DNA of 64,000 bases from Cricetomys ansorgei (Eukaryota > Chordata > Mammalia > Rodentia > Nesomyidae). Position numbers and translations under genes: made by a program. Where the stretch lies: positions 51,165,001-51,229,000 of the forward strand of contig JAMJFZ010000107.1 in NCBI GenBank assembly GCA_026225945.1, given 5' to 3'. Position 1 is the first letter of the stretch. Each line of letters begins with the position of its first letter. The notes beneath the pieces were generated by a model. It made no database searches. It was given only the letters and a program-made list of their open reading frames with translations, and was not told the origin of the DNA. Positions 54,498 to 64,000 of this stretch are shown here, piece after piece.

Positions 54498-56100
54498 CTT
54501 TAAAAATAAAGATAAAACCAGTATCACAAACTCTCCCTCAATTAGCAACAATTCCTTAGTATTTCCCTTTGGCCTATCTTTAGGTGTGTTGTTGGGGAGC
54601 CAGTGCCTACTCCCTGTATTCACTGATCTCAAACGGTGGTATTCCAATCACTCAGTCCTTCATGAGGTCTTTAATGATCAGTAGAAGGGAAATGTCCCTG
54701 ATTATCTATTTAGTTACTGTACAATACCAAAGAATACCAAATTCCTTCCCCTTGTTACCACTTTTCAAAATAATAATCTGATTTAAGATAAAGGAAATGT
54801 GTGGTTTTGATACCATCATTCACTAAGAGATTTAAATATGTTAGAAATTCTTTGGTTTATCACAGACATTCATTTGACTGCTCACCGGCCAGCATGGGCT
54901 TCCCTCTTCCAATGAGCATCTGTGTCTTGTAAACCCTCTTAGCTTGGCATGCTTGGATTCTTCAGTAGCAAGTTACCCCAAGCTCGTCTTACACCACTGG
55001 CAGAATCAGCCTTTCAGAGGTAATGACTCACTTCGGTGCAAGTGCTATTTAAAGGTCCCAGGAGCCTCTTTCCACAAAGGTTTCTGCCACTGGTCTTGGG
55101 AATGAAGGACTAGTTGGGCAAACAGATGCCTTGATGTTGGGACCACAACAGAGCTGCAGGGTCCATTTAAGAGCTAACCAGATTGGAATGTGCTTTCTTT
55201 CATAGGATTCTCGTGGATCAGCTGAGGTCAATGTAAAGAGAGTATGATGAACTAATGACATAGCTGAACCACCATTCTAAGGTGAGAGCAAGATGACAGG
55301 AGAAGGTAAATGTTCCTGCGGGGCTGTTAGGATCCCAAGCAGGCAGCTGATCTCCTCTCGTCTTCTCTACACTCCATACCACCTTAAGGATAGTCTGATC
55401 TCTACTTCCTCAGAGCCTTCTGTAGTTCTCCACCCCCACACCTAAGTCCTGAGTACTAAGAGATCAAACAAATTATGAATATATGCTATTGCCCCTCCCT
55501 CTTGATTTCCCTGTTGTAAAAAAAAAAAAAAAAGTCGATGTGCCTTTGTTCTGGATATCTGAGAGAGCAAAGTCTGCAGACTGAGAAGAACTATTTGACC
55601 TGACTCTGGTTTAGAGCAGAGGGGAAGCCAGGAAAAAGGGCTGTGAGGTTATTTTTTGTGTCCAGCTCTGCTCAGTAGTTTAGAGGAAGTGGGATTAAAA
55701 ACTCTAGCTAGGAATAAATGCAGATATCTGATGGGCAGTAACCACCTTTGTATTTCTCAAAAAGCTCATCTTGGTTGCACATGGCCGCATTCATGATTAC
55801 CGTCACCATCTGGCATGCTTGATAACATCTGGGTTGGCAGCATTGGGGATAGGATTGGAGTGCATGCTCAGTCAGTGGAGAACCTCCTGCGCGAGAACAG
55901 TGACATTTCTCTGGACTTTGTGCTCTTTGGGGAGGGGGTGTGGCACTGTGGCCCTAGCAGAGAATCTGGACTGATTGATAACTTGGGGTTGCTACTGTAG
56001 CTAAAGATCCAGCCAGTAACATCAGCTTTTTCATCCTCTTACTGAATTATTGCTGTTATCAATACAGATGATGATAATAACTATAGCATGATTTATTACT

Positions 56101-56102
<2 letters not shown>
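54498..56102. other. Unassigned sequence
   Basis: Holds an A16 run at 55518-55533. 55771-56000 carries two overlapping open plus-strand frames (67 and 61 codons); the second reads ...ENLLRENSDISLDFVLFGEG, which looks somewhat protein-like, but I recognise no family. Nothing else is visible. Confidence 0.45.

Positions 56103-56138
<36 letters not shown>
56103..56138. repeat. (CA)18 microsatellite
   Basis: Clean CA tract between TTACTTAA and CTCCTCTAAGG. Confidence 0.97.
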
Positions 56139-56140
<2 letters not shown>

Positions 56141-56184
56141 CTCTAAGGAAGAGATGCATAAAGGTACTGTACATAGCGAGAAAG

Positions 56185-56265
56185 GAAAGCACAGAGAAAT
56201 TAAGCAATTTTCTCACAGGTGCACAGTTACTAAGTATCAGAGCCATAATTATAATCTAAATTATG
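56185..56265 (-). mobile_element. MIR fragment
   Basis: GCACAGAGAAATTAAGCAAT, TTTCTCACAGGTGCACAGTT and ACTAAGTATCAGAGCCATAA match the reverse complement of the MIR core. Confidence 0.58.
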
Positions 56266-57115
56266 TTAAATTGCCACAGTACTTCTCTCTCCCTTCTTTC
56301 ATGTCCTCTGCTAGCAGCGAGGGCTTGATACACTGTTGTAGGGTGTTCTGTTTTAAAAGCAAGAGAACATGATAGTATCTGGAATAAGCAAAGGAGAGAT
56401 GCCAGGGGTGCATTTTGAACATTCCTATGGCTTTGCCATGAGTTTTCTAAGCATTACTTAGACATATAAGACTATGAGCTTTGCTTATTGGCTATCTAAT
56501 ACAAGCCAACTTCCAGAGCTAGATCAGAAGAGGATATGCTGAGTGACTACACAGAGAACACATGCTCTGCTGCTGGCATGGAGATTCCTTCCCCCCTCAG
56601 GCAAGACTCTCCTGATACAAGGTTCTCAGTCAAACCGAAACCACTTTGATCAAAGAGGTAAATTTCCCAAAATGAGAGTAAGTAAGCATTTAATCAATAA
56701 ACACATATTTCTAATTGGGGGGGGGTCCTTCTTAAATGGGGAATTAGCGTTGTTTAGGCTAAGGAAAATGTCCAGAAATTAGCAGACCTTCAAAAACTAA
56801 AGAGAATCTCAGTAATCATTTCTACGGAGTCAAGTTTTCTGGGGATAAGACACCCTCAGGAAACTACATAAAAACCCAACACCAAGGCTCAAGAGATTGC
56901 TGGTTTTGGAAAGACTGTATTCCAGCAAAATTAGGATTGAACATAAATATATGCTTTTGTTAGTATGATATTTCTCATGCATGTGCTGCTTGTTATACGT
57001 ATGTAGGTCTACATGCAACTTAATACATCACATGCTTTATTGCATTGTTTGTTTGTTTGTTTTTAAAGAGTTTATGATGAACCAGCCTGCTCTAGCTTAG
57101 GCTTTAAAGCCATCT
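56266..57115. other. Unassigned sequence
   Basis: G8 run at 56718 and (TTTG)n at 57044-57064. No recognised repeat body or exon. Confidence 0.5.
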
Positions 57116-57594
57116 TGTAGTAAAGGCAAACTAGGTTCATTCCTGTTTATGATTAAACCTTTTTCTCAAGGACTGGGCCATGCCTTACCTGTAACCTTAA
57201 CTACAAATGGTTCTGTACTGCCTGTTCCAGAAAATGGCAACCACGTCTTAGTTTCAAAAGCATTTTGTGACCATCTTGCAACCCTACCTTTGTTTCAAAA
57301 GGTTGTTATGACTGTCTTATATGACTACATTGTTATGACCACCTTGTTATGTAGTTGGTGTAACCCCGCCTATTTGCCTGCCAAATCCCCCATTTGGAAA
57401 CCCCTTTCCCCTGAGCTATAAAAACCTTCATCTCGCCCATGTCCAAGGATGACCTCTTGAGCCCCACCTTAGGCGGAGGCAGTCCGTGTACACCAATTTT
57501 TAAAAAGCTTTCTGTAATTAATTGTTTGCTTTAATTAATTTTGCCATGATGATTCGGTTCAGTGATCTTTCTCCTCAAATCTTTGAGATTAACA
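57116..57594 (+). mobile_element. ERV-type solo LTR
   Basis: Starts near TGTAGTAAAGGCAAACTAGG. It contains GTAACCCCGCCTATTTGCCT, a TATA box in GAGCTATAAAAACC (57413-57426), then CTCGCCCATGTCCAAGGATG and ATTAATTTTGCCATGATGAT, ending near GATTAACA. The order U3-TATA-R-U5 is that of a class I-like LTR. Internal sequence is absent and the subfamily is not recognised. Confidence 0.6.
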
Positions 57595-57804
57595 GCTACT
57601 TTGTTTTTCTTTAAAAAATTTTTATTACTGCTTCAGGGATCATATACATCCCAGGACATGTGTGTAGAAAGCAGACTTTGGAAACTCAGTTCACTTCTTC
57701 CATTGTGGGCTCTGGAGATCAAGCACAGGTGTCAGGCTTGGACAGCAAGCACTTTTATTCTCTGTGCCATTTTATCTCCCCCCCTCCCCCGATATCTTCC
57801 ATTG

Positions 57805-58155
57805 TGTGGTAGTTTGAATGAGACATGTGGCCCACAGTCTCGGGCATTTGAATACTTGGTTCCCAATTTGTGGTTCTGTTTGAGGATGTTTAGGAAGTAC
57901 GGTCTTCCTAGAGGTACCGCACGAATTGAAATCTTCCTCCCAATTCCAGCTCACTCATTCTGCTTAGTGCTTGCAGTTGCAATGTCAACTCTCAGCTTTC
58001 TGTGCCTGCTGCCATTCCTGCCGCTTGTTTCCAAGTCTCTGCTCCACGATCATGGACTCTTATCTCTCTGGAACCGTAAGCCAACACAAACCATTTCCTT
58101 TATGAGTGCTATGGTCATGGAATTTTATCACAGCAACACAGAAGTGATCAACACA
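57805..58155 (+). mobile_element. MaLR-type solo LTR
   Basis: TGTGGTAGTTTGAATGAGAC, GGCATTTGAATACTTGGTTC, TGATCATGGACTC-type middle (CGATCATGGACTCTTATCTC), GGAACCGTAAGCCAACACAA and CATGGAATTTTATCACAGCA. The flanks CATTG and CATTT match at 4 of 5 positions, but the sequence after the end could also be the start of an internal region. The 229-codon frame crossing it is an artefact. Confidence 0.82.
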
Positions 58156-58369
58156 CATTTTGGTATTGTGATTCATAGGTCACTTGCAGACACTGGAGGG
58201 CGTCTCCTTGGACCAGTGGCTCCAGTTGGTTCTAGTTGGCCTGGAGTGTGATGGAGGGTGTTTCCAGCCTTCTACTTTGTCCATTGGTTTTTCTCATATG
58301 CTGATTTGCAGCCTTTGTGTAAGCCTTTGTTCAAGACTCCGTTTTCTACCCCATTTCCTTGTCTCACTG

Positions 58370-58438
58370 AAAAAGGAAAAGAGAGAGACAGAGATACAGA
58401 GATGGAGACAGAGAAGATAGAGACAGAGACACAAAGAC
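58370..58438. repeat. GA-rich low-complexity tract
   Basis: AAAAGGAAAAGAGAGAGACA, then GAGATACAGAGATGGAGACA. It is purine-rich with CAGAGA and ATAGAG units. Confidence 0.9.
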
Positions 58439-58667
58439 TACTAAATGGGAGTAAACTTGGGAGATAGGAGAGTTCTGAGTTCTGAGTCCAGGGCTGACCC
58501 TCAGGCGTCTGCACAGCCAAGCTGTTGGATGAAGATGCCATCCACAGAGCTGGAGAAATCCTCAAGATACAGCTTTAGGAATGAACAATGCGAAAGCAAT
58601 TTTGCTCACTGTGTGCATGTGCACTTAGAGGCCGGCATCGTACACCTTCCTCGATTACGCTCTACTT

Positions 58668-59022
58668 TGTGTGTATATGTGGTTTATGAGTGTCTGTATG
58701 TTCATATGTGTGTGCATATGTGGACATGTGAAGGCCAGAGGTTGATGGCAGATGACTACTCTGATTGTCTCCCACTTTTCTCTCTCTTTCTCTCTTTTCT
58801 TTTCCTTTTTTTTTTTTTTTTTTTGAGACAGAGTCTCTCACTAGATCTGGAGTTCTCTGGTTCATCAGCAAGCCCGGGAAATTTCTACCCATTCTACCCC
58901 TCCCCCAGTGTTGGGATTACAAACTCGTGTCACTCTGCCTGGCTTTTTCAGATGGGTGCACAAACTCAGATCCTCATGCTTATGTGGCAAGCACTTTATC
59001 AGCCGAGCCATCTTCCCATGCT
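58668..59022 (-). mobile_element. B3 SINE, near full length (reverse orientation)
   Basis: The tail ATATGTGTGTGCATATGTGG then CATGTGAAGGCCAGAGGTTG is followed by a T19 run (58806-58824), GAGACAGAGTCTCTCACTAG, GTGTTGGGATTACAAACTCG, CACAAACTCAGATCCTCATG and CACTTTATCAGCCGAGCCAT. The order is that of B3 from tail to head. Open frames of 200 and 187 codons through it are not genes. Confidence 0.88.
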
Positions 59023-60498
59023 CTCTATGCAACCTTTTTACAGTTAGAAAACTTTAGATTGGGTGGTTCCCAGACGGAAAAGCAGAGGAGGGAGATCCAG
59101 AGCAAAGATGGGTCTTGGCATCATGTCTGTCCCTGTACAGATTTTTGTGCTGAGACTGAAAATCAAAGGGTTTGGAAACATAAACAGATGCTCAGAATGA
59201 CAAAGTGGAGACGGCCAAGTCTAGATGGGTTGATCATCAGTGCGGACAGCAAAGGCGACACTGCACGCTATCCTACTTTCCAAAATGAGGCGGTCTCCCG
59301 AGGCATGGGGTCTGGTGGCAGAGCATGATAAGGACCCGTGGCTAGAAAGCTCCCCTCTCCCCTCAGAGAGGTGCCCTTTCAGGCAACTTTGCACTGGCCA
59401 CTGGCCAATATCCCCCCCATGCGAAAAAGGCAGGCAACCAAGGTCGTGTATACTTGCATTACTGAGAGCTTCCACACGGCACTGAAGATGGGAGCAAGCC
59501 AAGCATCCGCCAATGCGCCGAAACCTAAACAGTTGGGTACAATGCTTATCTACAGCTCTTACTTTTGATTAAAAAAAAAAAATCCCTCTGGCCTTCCGCT
59601 CTCTCTTTGGTTCAGAATACCTTATTCTTCTCTATCCTCCCTCTGTCTACGTCCATGCCCTCCACATTTTACAGAACAAATGCTCATTTACTTCCATAGT
59701 GAATAGCGGCCACGTTAAAATAGTCCCAGGATATTCACTCCAGTGGATCAGACAGAAAATGTCTGGAATCCAGATTAGCATTGCAACTATGGAAAAGAAT
59801 TCCCAGAGAACCCTGACCCAGAGTTTAAAAGTTAATGTATCTGGAAATTCTTCTGGACTATGAAAACCAAAGTGAAATGATTTCACTCCTTTGGGATCAA
59901 AGAGGACCCAGAATGCTTTCTTGAAATCATCAAGTTTTCTCCAAGGATACAGTTCCTGCTGTGATGCCATGGCAATGGGTTCTCTGTGCATTTCTTGAAT
60001 GGAAGCTAAGAATGCAAAGACAGTCTGCACGCTACTTCCTTACGCTGAGGAACGTTTTTTAAGCAAATGGTAGGAAGACAGAAGGTTGAACTTCTCATCC
60101 TGGATAGGTCCTTGTGGAAGTGGCATAAGCCTGGATTCCAGAAGCCACTGGGAAGTTCCTTTCTATTACTGCTGGATACTGTAGGTTAGAGTGATATGAC
60201 CCAGGGTCATAACCAGAGAGCAAGCTGTGACAGGTGGAGAGTCAGATCAAGTTGGGAGATTAGAGAAGAGAAGAGCAGGTTACCTAATGGATAGGCAGAC
60301 TCAGGCTGCTAAGCTGCCCCCCCCCCAGCTTCAATACATGATGGAACCCAGAGTTGAAAAGGTTAAATAACAAACCCAAATCAACAACTAGTAAATAGAA
60401 AACACAGAATCAGAAAGCAGCTCCTTCTCACAGTGGCAGCAATTTTCAAGTATTTTGGCCTTAGAACTACTTCACACTCAAGAATTATTGAAGATTAG
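59023..60498. other. Unassigned sequence with a CpG-richer unique block
   Basis: 59200-59530 has about 14 CpGs in 330 bp, clearly above the window's usual level, and no repeat resemblance. 59570-59581 is an A run. 60340-60425 weakly resembles a reversed MIR. A minus-strand frame of 127 codons (59647-60030) has no domain that I recognise. Confidence 0.5.
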
Positions 60499-60715
60499 TG
60501 CTGGAGAGGTGGCCCAGTGGTTAAGAGCACTTGCTGCTCTTCCAGAGATAAAACGGTTCAATCAATTCCCAGTACTCACACAGCAGCTCTCGATTGCCTG
60601 TAACCCCAATCCCAGAGAATCTGACATGCTCTTCTGACATCCTTGGAAACTGCATGCATATGGTGCCTAGACATACATGCAGAAAAAAAACATATGCACA
60701 TAAAATTAAAAAGAT
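60499..60715 (+). mobile_element. B2 SINE
   Basis: GTGCTGGAGAGGTGGCCCAG, TGGTTAAGAGCACTTGCTGC, TCTTCCAGAGATAAAACGGT and TGCATGCATATGGTGCC then ACATACATGCAGAAAAAAAA. The tRNA-like head is well preserved. The A-rich end carries AAATTAAAAAGATTG. Confidence 0.92.
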
Positions 60716-60869
60716 TGTTGAGGAAATAAAAAGTTATCTGTCTAGGTAGATTATCATAACTAACTAGTGTTTGCCATGTCAAAAATAAAAATTGAGAATA
60801 TAAAAATATGTGTTTATTCCACTAAAATAATGTGGATTCCTTTTTTCCTCTCTTCCCCAGGCAGGTAGC

Positions 60870-61390
60870 TAAGCCATGGCCAACAGGGCAGCTATGGGGA
60901 AGAAGAGGTTGTGTCCTCCTGGGCCTGGGCATGTCCTAGGTTGGAGGCAGGAACCACGCAGGAAACAGAATTCCTGGGAGACTGTTGTCAGTGGAACAGC
61001 TCAGTTTATTGAAGCAAGGGTGGTTACATTTATAGGGAAAAAAGGGAGCAGGGGATCCTTGGACAGAGGACCACTGGTTAAGTCAGGGGTACTGAGACAG
61101 CCCCATTTGCATGTGGGAAGCTCCGGACCTGGGTGGTCATTCTAAGGGTCAAAGTCCTAGAAAAGCCTCTCACAGGGGCAAGAGGAAGATATCTTATCAG
61201 AAAATGGACCCAACCCAAGGCCTTCAAGCCACAGCAGTCAGATAAGCCCCAACCAGGCCACATTCCTTTGAAAAGGCATTATGTGAAACAATTTTGTCAG
61301 AGTAAGGGAGGTGAGCAGTCTAATGCATTCTGCTCTCAGGGTGAGAATTCCTTGGTTCAAAGCATGCTTCAACCTCCCTTAGCTCTAGGA
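60870..61390 (-). mobile_element. ERV-type solo LTR (reverse orientation)
   Basis: On the minus strand a TATA-type box TATAAAT (61028-61034) is followed only about 20 nt later by AATAAA (61005-61010), then AACAGTCTCCCAGGAATTCT and CAGGCCCAGGAGGACACAAC. A poly(A) signal this close to the TATA box would lie in U3, as in some class II retroviruses. Ends are approximate and the family is not recognised. The plus-strand frames through it are artefacts. Confidence 0.55.
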
Positions 61391-62197
61391 CAGCCCCACA
61401 AAATAATACACCTATTAAATGTTTGCATAAATATTTTATGAATAAAATTCCTTTGTGTTAGGTCTGAAGGAAAATTCCAAGTACCCCAAGGGCAGGCAGA
61501 CCCACTGACTTCGTCCAAAATGACAGTCTCATCTCCTGCTGAACTACAGAATTGCTGGCAGATACTTCCAGCATTTCCCAGGAACCTGTGAAATTATTTC
61601 CATCTGCCAGGAAGAGCCATTTCCCTATCTCTCCTTCTCCTGGCAGATGAGGTGTCTGCTCCCTATTAGCACGTACCCATGTGCATACCAAAGCAATGAT
61701 AGCCTGCACTGCTCTGGTCCTAATGTGCATGTACTTGTTACACATCACAAAGCTTGTCTTGGCCTTCCTCGCCTTCTCCTCACCTCTAAACTCCCAGGCT
61801 GCTCCAGTTCATGGGCTTCCCTTCCCTTAGCTGCTCATCCTGCTTATGACCCACATGATGTTTCCATACCTTACTTCCCTAGCCTGTTCTTGTTGAGTCT
61901 GCTTCTTTTTCTCTCTCCTCTGGACTCTTCCAGATGCCTCTGGATATTCTCTCTCTCTCTCTTATCCGTGGTGAAAACCTTCCCCCATCTCAGTGGTCTC
62001 TTTACTGCACCCTTACTTACACTTCATATTTTCTAAAGAAATTAGTTGTTGAGAAGGGTAGCTGTTGAGCATACTCAGAACTACCAAAAGTCCTGACTTT
62101 TGCCCACATTCAGGAACCAGATTCCTCAGAGCACCACCACACCCATTCTGTCTTCAATGACTCAGTGCCAATGGCCCTGTCATCAGTAATTGTAGTA
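61391..62197. other. Unassigned sequence
   Basis: 61750-62030 is pyrimidine-rich with a (CT)n run near 61950-61960, and could be old LINE sequence. I cannot align it. The 129-codon frame there has no motif. Confidence 0.45.
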
Positions 62198-62375
62198 GTT
62201 AGGCTGCTGTGTGGTCTCACCAAGAGAGACATGGAGGCATTTTCATACATGGAAACCCTTCCAGAACTCCACAGAGGGAACCACCATCATAGCCAAAGCC
62301 ATACTCCCAGTGGAACCCTGAGCATCTGAGCTCAGGTGTTTTTATTGATAGTGAAATCCTCAGGTGCAGATTATC
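62198..62375 (-). mobile_element. Unnamed ERV-type LTR, copy 2
   Basis: It shares ordered blocks with 26972-27165: GTTAGGCTGCTGTGTGGTCT, CATTTTCATACATGGAAACC, GTGGAACCCTGAGCATCTGA and TCAGGTGTTTTTATTGATAG. The last gives AATAAA on the minus strand (62341-62346). The upstream side is not shared with copy 1, and the 66-bp duplication is absent here. Confidence 0.55.
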
Positions 62376-62736
62376 AGCAATCAAACAACTCCCACAGAAA
62401 TCTAACACCTGAAAACAATACAAAATGCCAAGGCCTAGGTAGACCCTCACCCAACAGTTCACAAAACAGTATTTTAAACACAACTAAAAATAAACTTCTA
62501 CAACAACTAATGGCCAATGTGACACATTTCCACCATCATTGTATTTTTCCTATGTGCATGCGCCATACCCTCCTTTAATGCCTGGTGCTGTTTCTGTTCC
62601 AGCTCAAAGGCAGTAAGTCACTTTGTGTGTCTCCCCCACAACTTCATCTCCAATAAACCTGTCGCATGAGATTCTTTGCATGGTGTGTCTTAGTAGTAGC
62701 CCTTTGGCTCCAGATCTCTGAGATACTCTTTTGCTG
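62376..62736. other. Unassigned sequence with a plus-strand LTR-like end
   Basis: CATCTCCAATAAACCTGTCG at 62645-62664 looks like a poly(A) signal at the end of another plus-strand LTR, but no other part of such an LTR is clear. Confidence 0.35.
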
Positions 62737-62823
62737 AAAAAAAAAAGCAAACAAAAAAACCCCAAAAAACAAAAAAACAAAGACCAAAAAACAAAGCAAA
62801 AAAAAAAAAAAAACCAAAAAAAC
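62737..62823. repeat. A-rich low-complexity tract
   Basis: Runs of A broken by C, G and CC (AAAAAACAAAAAAACAAAGA). It is most likely a decayed poly(A) tail. The Phe-rich frames on the other strand are artefacts. Confidence 0.92.
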
Positions 62824-62940
62824 TTTCAGTAGCATGGTATGTTTCTGTATGTTTTTTAATCTCTCCGTCTTCAAGCTGTGGGAAAAAGAAATACAAACTC
62901 ACACATGCAATTAGAATAGGGGTTTACATATCTTTTGCAG

Positions 62941-63101
62941 GGTCTGGAGAGATGGCTCAGTGGTTAGGGGTGCTGGCTGCTCTTCCAGAAGACCTGAGTT
63001 CAATTTCCAGCATCCACATTAGACAGTTCACAGATGCTTGTAACCCCAGCTCCGAGGGAACTACATCATCCAAAGACACTTGAATGTCACACACACACAA
63101 C
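62941..63101 (+). mobile_element. B2-family SINE
   Basis: GGTCTGGAGAGATGGCTCAG, TGGTTAGGGGTGCTGGCTGC, TCTTCCAGAAGACCTGAGTT and CAATTTCCAGCATCCACATT are a clear tRNA-derived head. TTGTAACCCCAGCTCCGAGG follows in the body. A short CACACACACA lies at the end. Confidence 0.92.
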
Positions 63102-63125
63102 AGTCTTTCCAAAAGAAAAGTATTG

Positions 63126-63344
63126 CTTTTTTGTTTTTTTGGTTTTTTTTTTTTAGATTGAGACAGGTTCTCTCCCTCCCTCCCTGCCCCCCATTCTCTC
63201 TCTCTTCAGTTTTTGAGGCAGGGTTTCCTTGTGTTCTGGTTGTCCTAGAACTCACTGTAGACCAGGCTGGCTTCGAACTCATAGATCTCCTTGTGTCTGC
63301 CTCCCCAGTGCTGGGATAAAGGCATGTACCACCACCTCCTTGCT
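63126..63344 (-). mobile_element. B1 SINE with expanded pyrimidine tail (reverse orientation)
   Basis: The SINE body is 63215-63344: GAGGCAGGGTTTCCTTGTGT, TGTAGACCAGGCTGGCTTCG, TGTGTCTGCCTCCCCAGTGC and GGCATGTACCACCACCTCC. On the tail side a second GAGACAGGTTCTCTCCCTCC and CT-rich sequence precede it, suggesting an internal duplication or an older B1 remnant next to the T-rich run. Confidence 0.9.
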
Positions 63345-63510
63345 CAAAAAAGTCTTTCAATAACTTTTTCAGATATTTTGAGATGTTTTCCTTTGAAGTT
63401 GTTGCATTGTGAAATCTGAAACTTTAGCAATTTTGTTACTTTCAAATCTATTTTAAGGATCTTTTAGCACTCGTTCATTTATATTCATTAATTTATTTAT
63501 TGTGGGGAAA

Positions 63511-63525
63511 TGTGTGTATGTGTAT

Positions 63526-63587
<62 letters not shown>

Positions 63588-63606
63588 GGAGAGAGAGAGA
63601 GAGAGA
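63511..63606. repeat. (TG)n(GA)n compound microsatellite
   Basis: TGTGTGTATGTGTATGTGTA followed by a clean TG run to about 63555, then GA units to 63606 with one GGAGAGGGAG break. Confidence 0.97.
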
Positions 63607-64000
63607 TGGTGCACATGCAGAAGTCTGAAGACAGCCTGTAGGAATAGGGTCTTCCACCACGTGGCACCTTTATCTGCCAGACATCTAGCTGGCAATTACA
63701 ACTTATTTTAAAAGACTTTCTGCTTTTGGGTGACCCTTCTTTGATAAATGATTCTGCCATGTTACTCACTGGTCAATTGATAATACAGCTTACTGGCTTG
63801 TGCTAATAGTGGCATCGTAATGGGAATATTTTGTTATTCGTTACCTATCGTTGTGAATAGAACCTTTGATGTTTTCAGAAGACACTGAGAACTGGTAGTA
63901 TTTTGACACCATTAAGCTTGGAATTTTTTACTGTTCAGTTTTTCATTTAAAAGGTCAAATTGTATCACTGACTATAAATACTGTTGAGGTTCTTGAGGTG
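63607..64000. other. Unassigned right-edge sequence
   Basis: No repeat, exon or RNA gene recognised up to the window end. Confidence 0.5.

Noticed and set aside
57562..58251. 229-codon plus-strand open frame, the longest in the window
   Set aside because: It runs through a MaLR LTR and its flanks, has no recognisable domain and no gene structure around it.
58445..59328. 200- and 187-codon plus-strand frames
   Set aside because: Both read through a reversed B3 SINE and its T run (Phe- and Ser-rich stretches).
59647..60030. 127-codon minus-strand frame rich in Trp and Phe
   Set aside because: No family is recognised, there are no flanking gene signals, and frames of this length are expected by chance in 64 kb read six ways.
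60499..60570. tRNA-like sequence
   Set aside because: It is the tRNA-derived head of a B2 SINE and not a functional tRNA gene; the fold is not maintained. The same holds for 62941-63010 and 21924-21995.

Overview
The window looks like ordinary nuclear DNA of a murid or cricetid rodent (mouse, rat or hamster type). The evidence is its interspersed repeats: several B1 copies (7SL-derived), B2 and B3 copies (tRNA-derived), a B4 copy, weak ID-like fragments, two copies of a rodent hAT element of the URR1 type, and many solo LTRs of the rodent ERVL-MaLR (ORR1/MT) kind. Long (CA)n, (TA)n, (GATA)n and pyrimidine microsatellites fit the same source. Beneath these lie decayed mammal-wide repeats: L1M 3' ends, L2, MIR, MLT1-type LTRs, MER20, MER5A and a Tigger/MER2-like piece. 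Family names come from recognition by eye, so subfamily names are approximate. I cannot tell the species.

I found no protein-coding gene, no convincing exon, no RNA gene, no CpG island and no CRISPR or prokaryotic feature. All open frames are short. The longest (229, 200, 191 and 182 codons) either run through repeats or lie in featureless DNA. The window is best read as intergenic or deep-intronic sequence.

Layout. 1-5.4 kb is mostly unassigned, with a (GT)17 tract, a small perfect hairpin and a B3. At 5.4-6.9 kb an old MLT1-type LTR is split by a younger MaLR LTR, and a pair of adjacent palindromes abuts another LTR. At 7.8-8.2 kb a 186-nt pure pyrimidine tract runs into a B1 tail. 10.5-11.4 kb holds an odd GTCAG-rich block that probably ends as an ERV LTR. 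13-18.2 kb carries B1, Z-DNA-prone (AC)n(GC)n, MLT1, MaLR and L2. 19.9-21.5 kb is an L1M 3' end broken by MaLR and URR1 material and by two (TA)n tracts. 22.8-26.8 kb is mostly repeat-free and includes the best candidates for conserved non-coding DNA. 27-28.4 kb has an unnamed LTR with a 66-bp internal duplication, then a nearly full URR1. 31-47 kb is a mix of MaLR LTRs, L1M, MER5A, MIR, L2 and B1 separated by unassigned DNA. 48-51.5 kb has two long CA tracts, a MaLR LTR and a B3 that was hit by a B2 (12-bp perfect target duplication). 52-62.4 kb carries four ERV-type LTRs with visible promoter or poly(A) signals, more SINEs and a CpG-richer unique block near 59.2 kb. The last 1.3 kb is A-rich sequence, B2, B1 and a TG/GA compound microsatellite.

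No set of genes acts together here. The main content is a layered record of transposon insertions. The least explained pieces are the GTCAG-rich block (10,556-11,365), the paired palindromes (6,428-6,468) and the unique blocks near 23.0-23.3, 30.4-30.6 and 59.2-59.5 kb.
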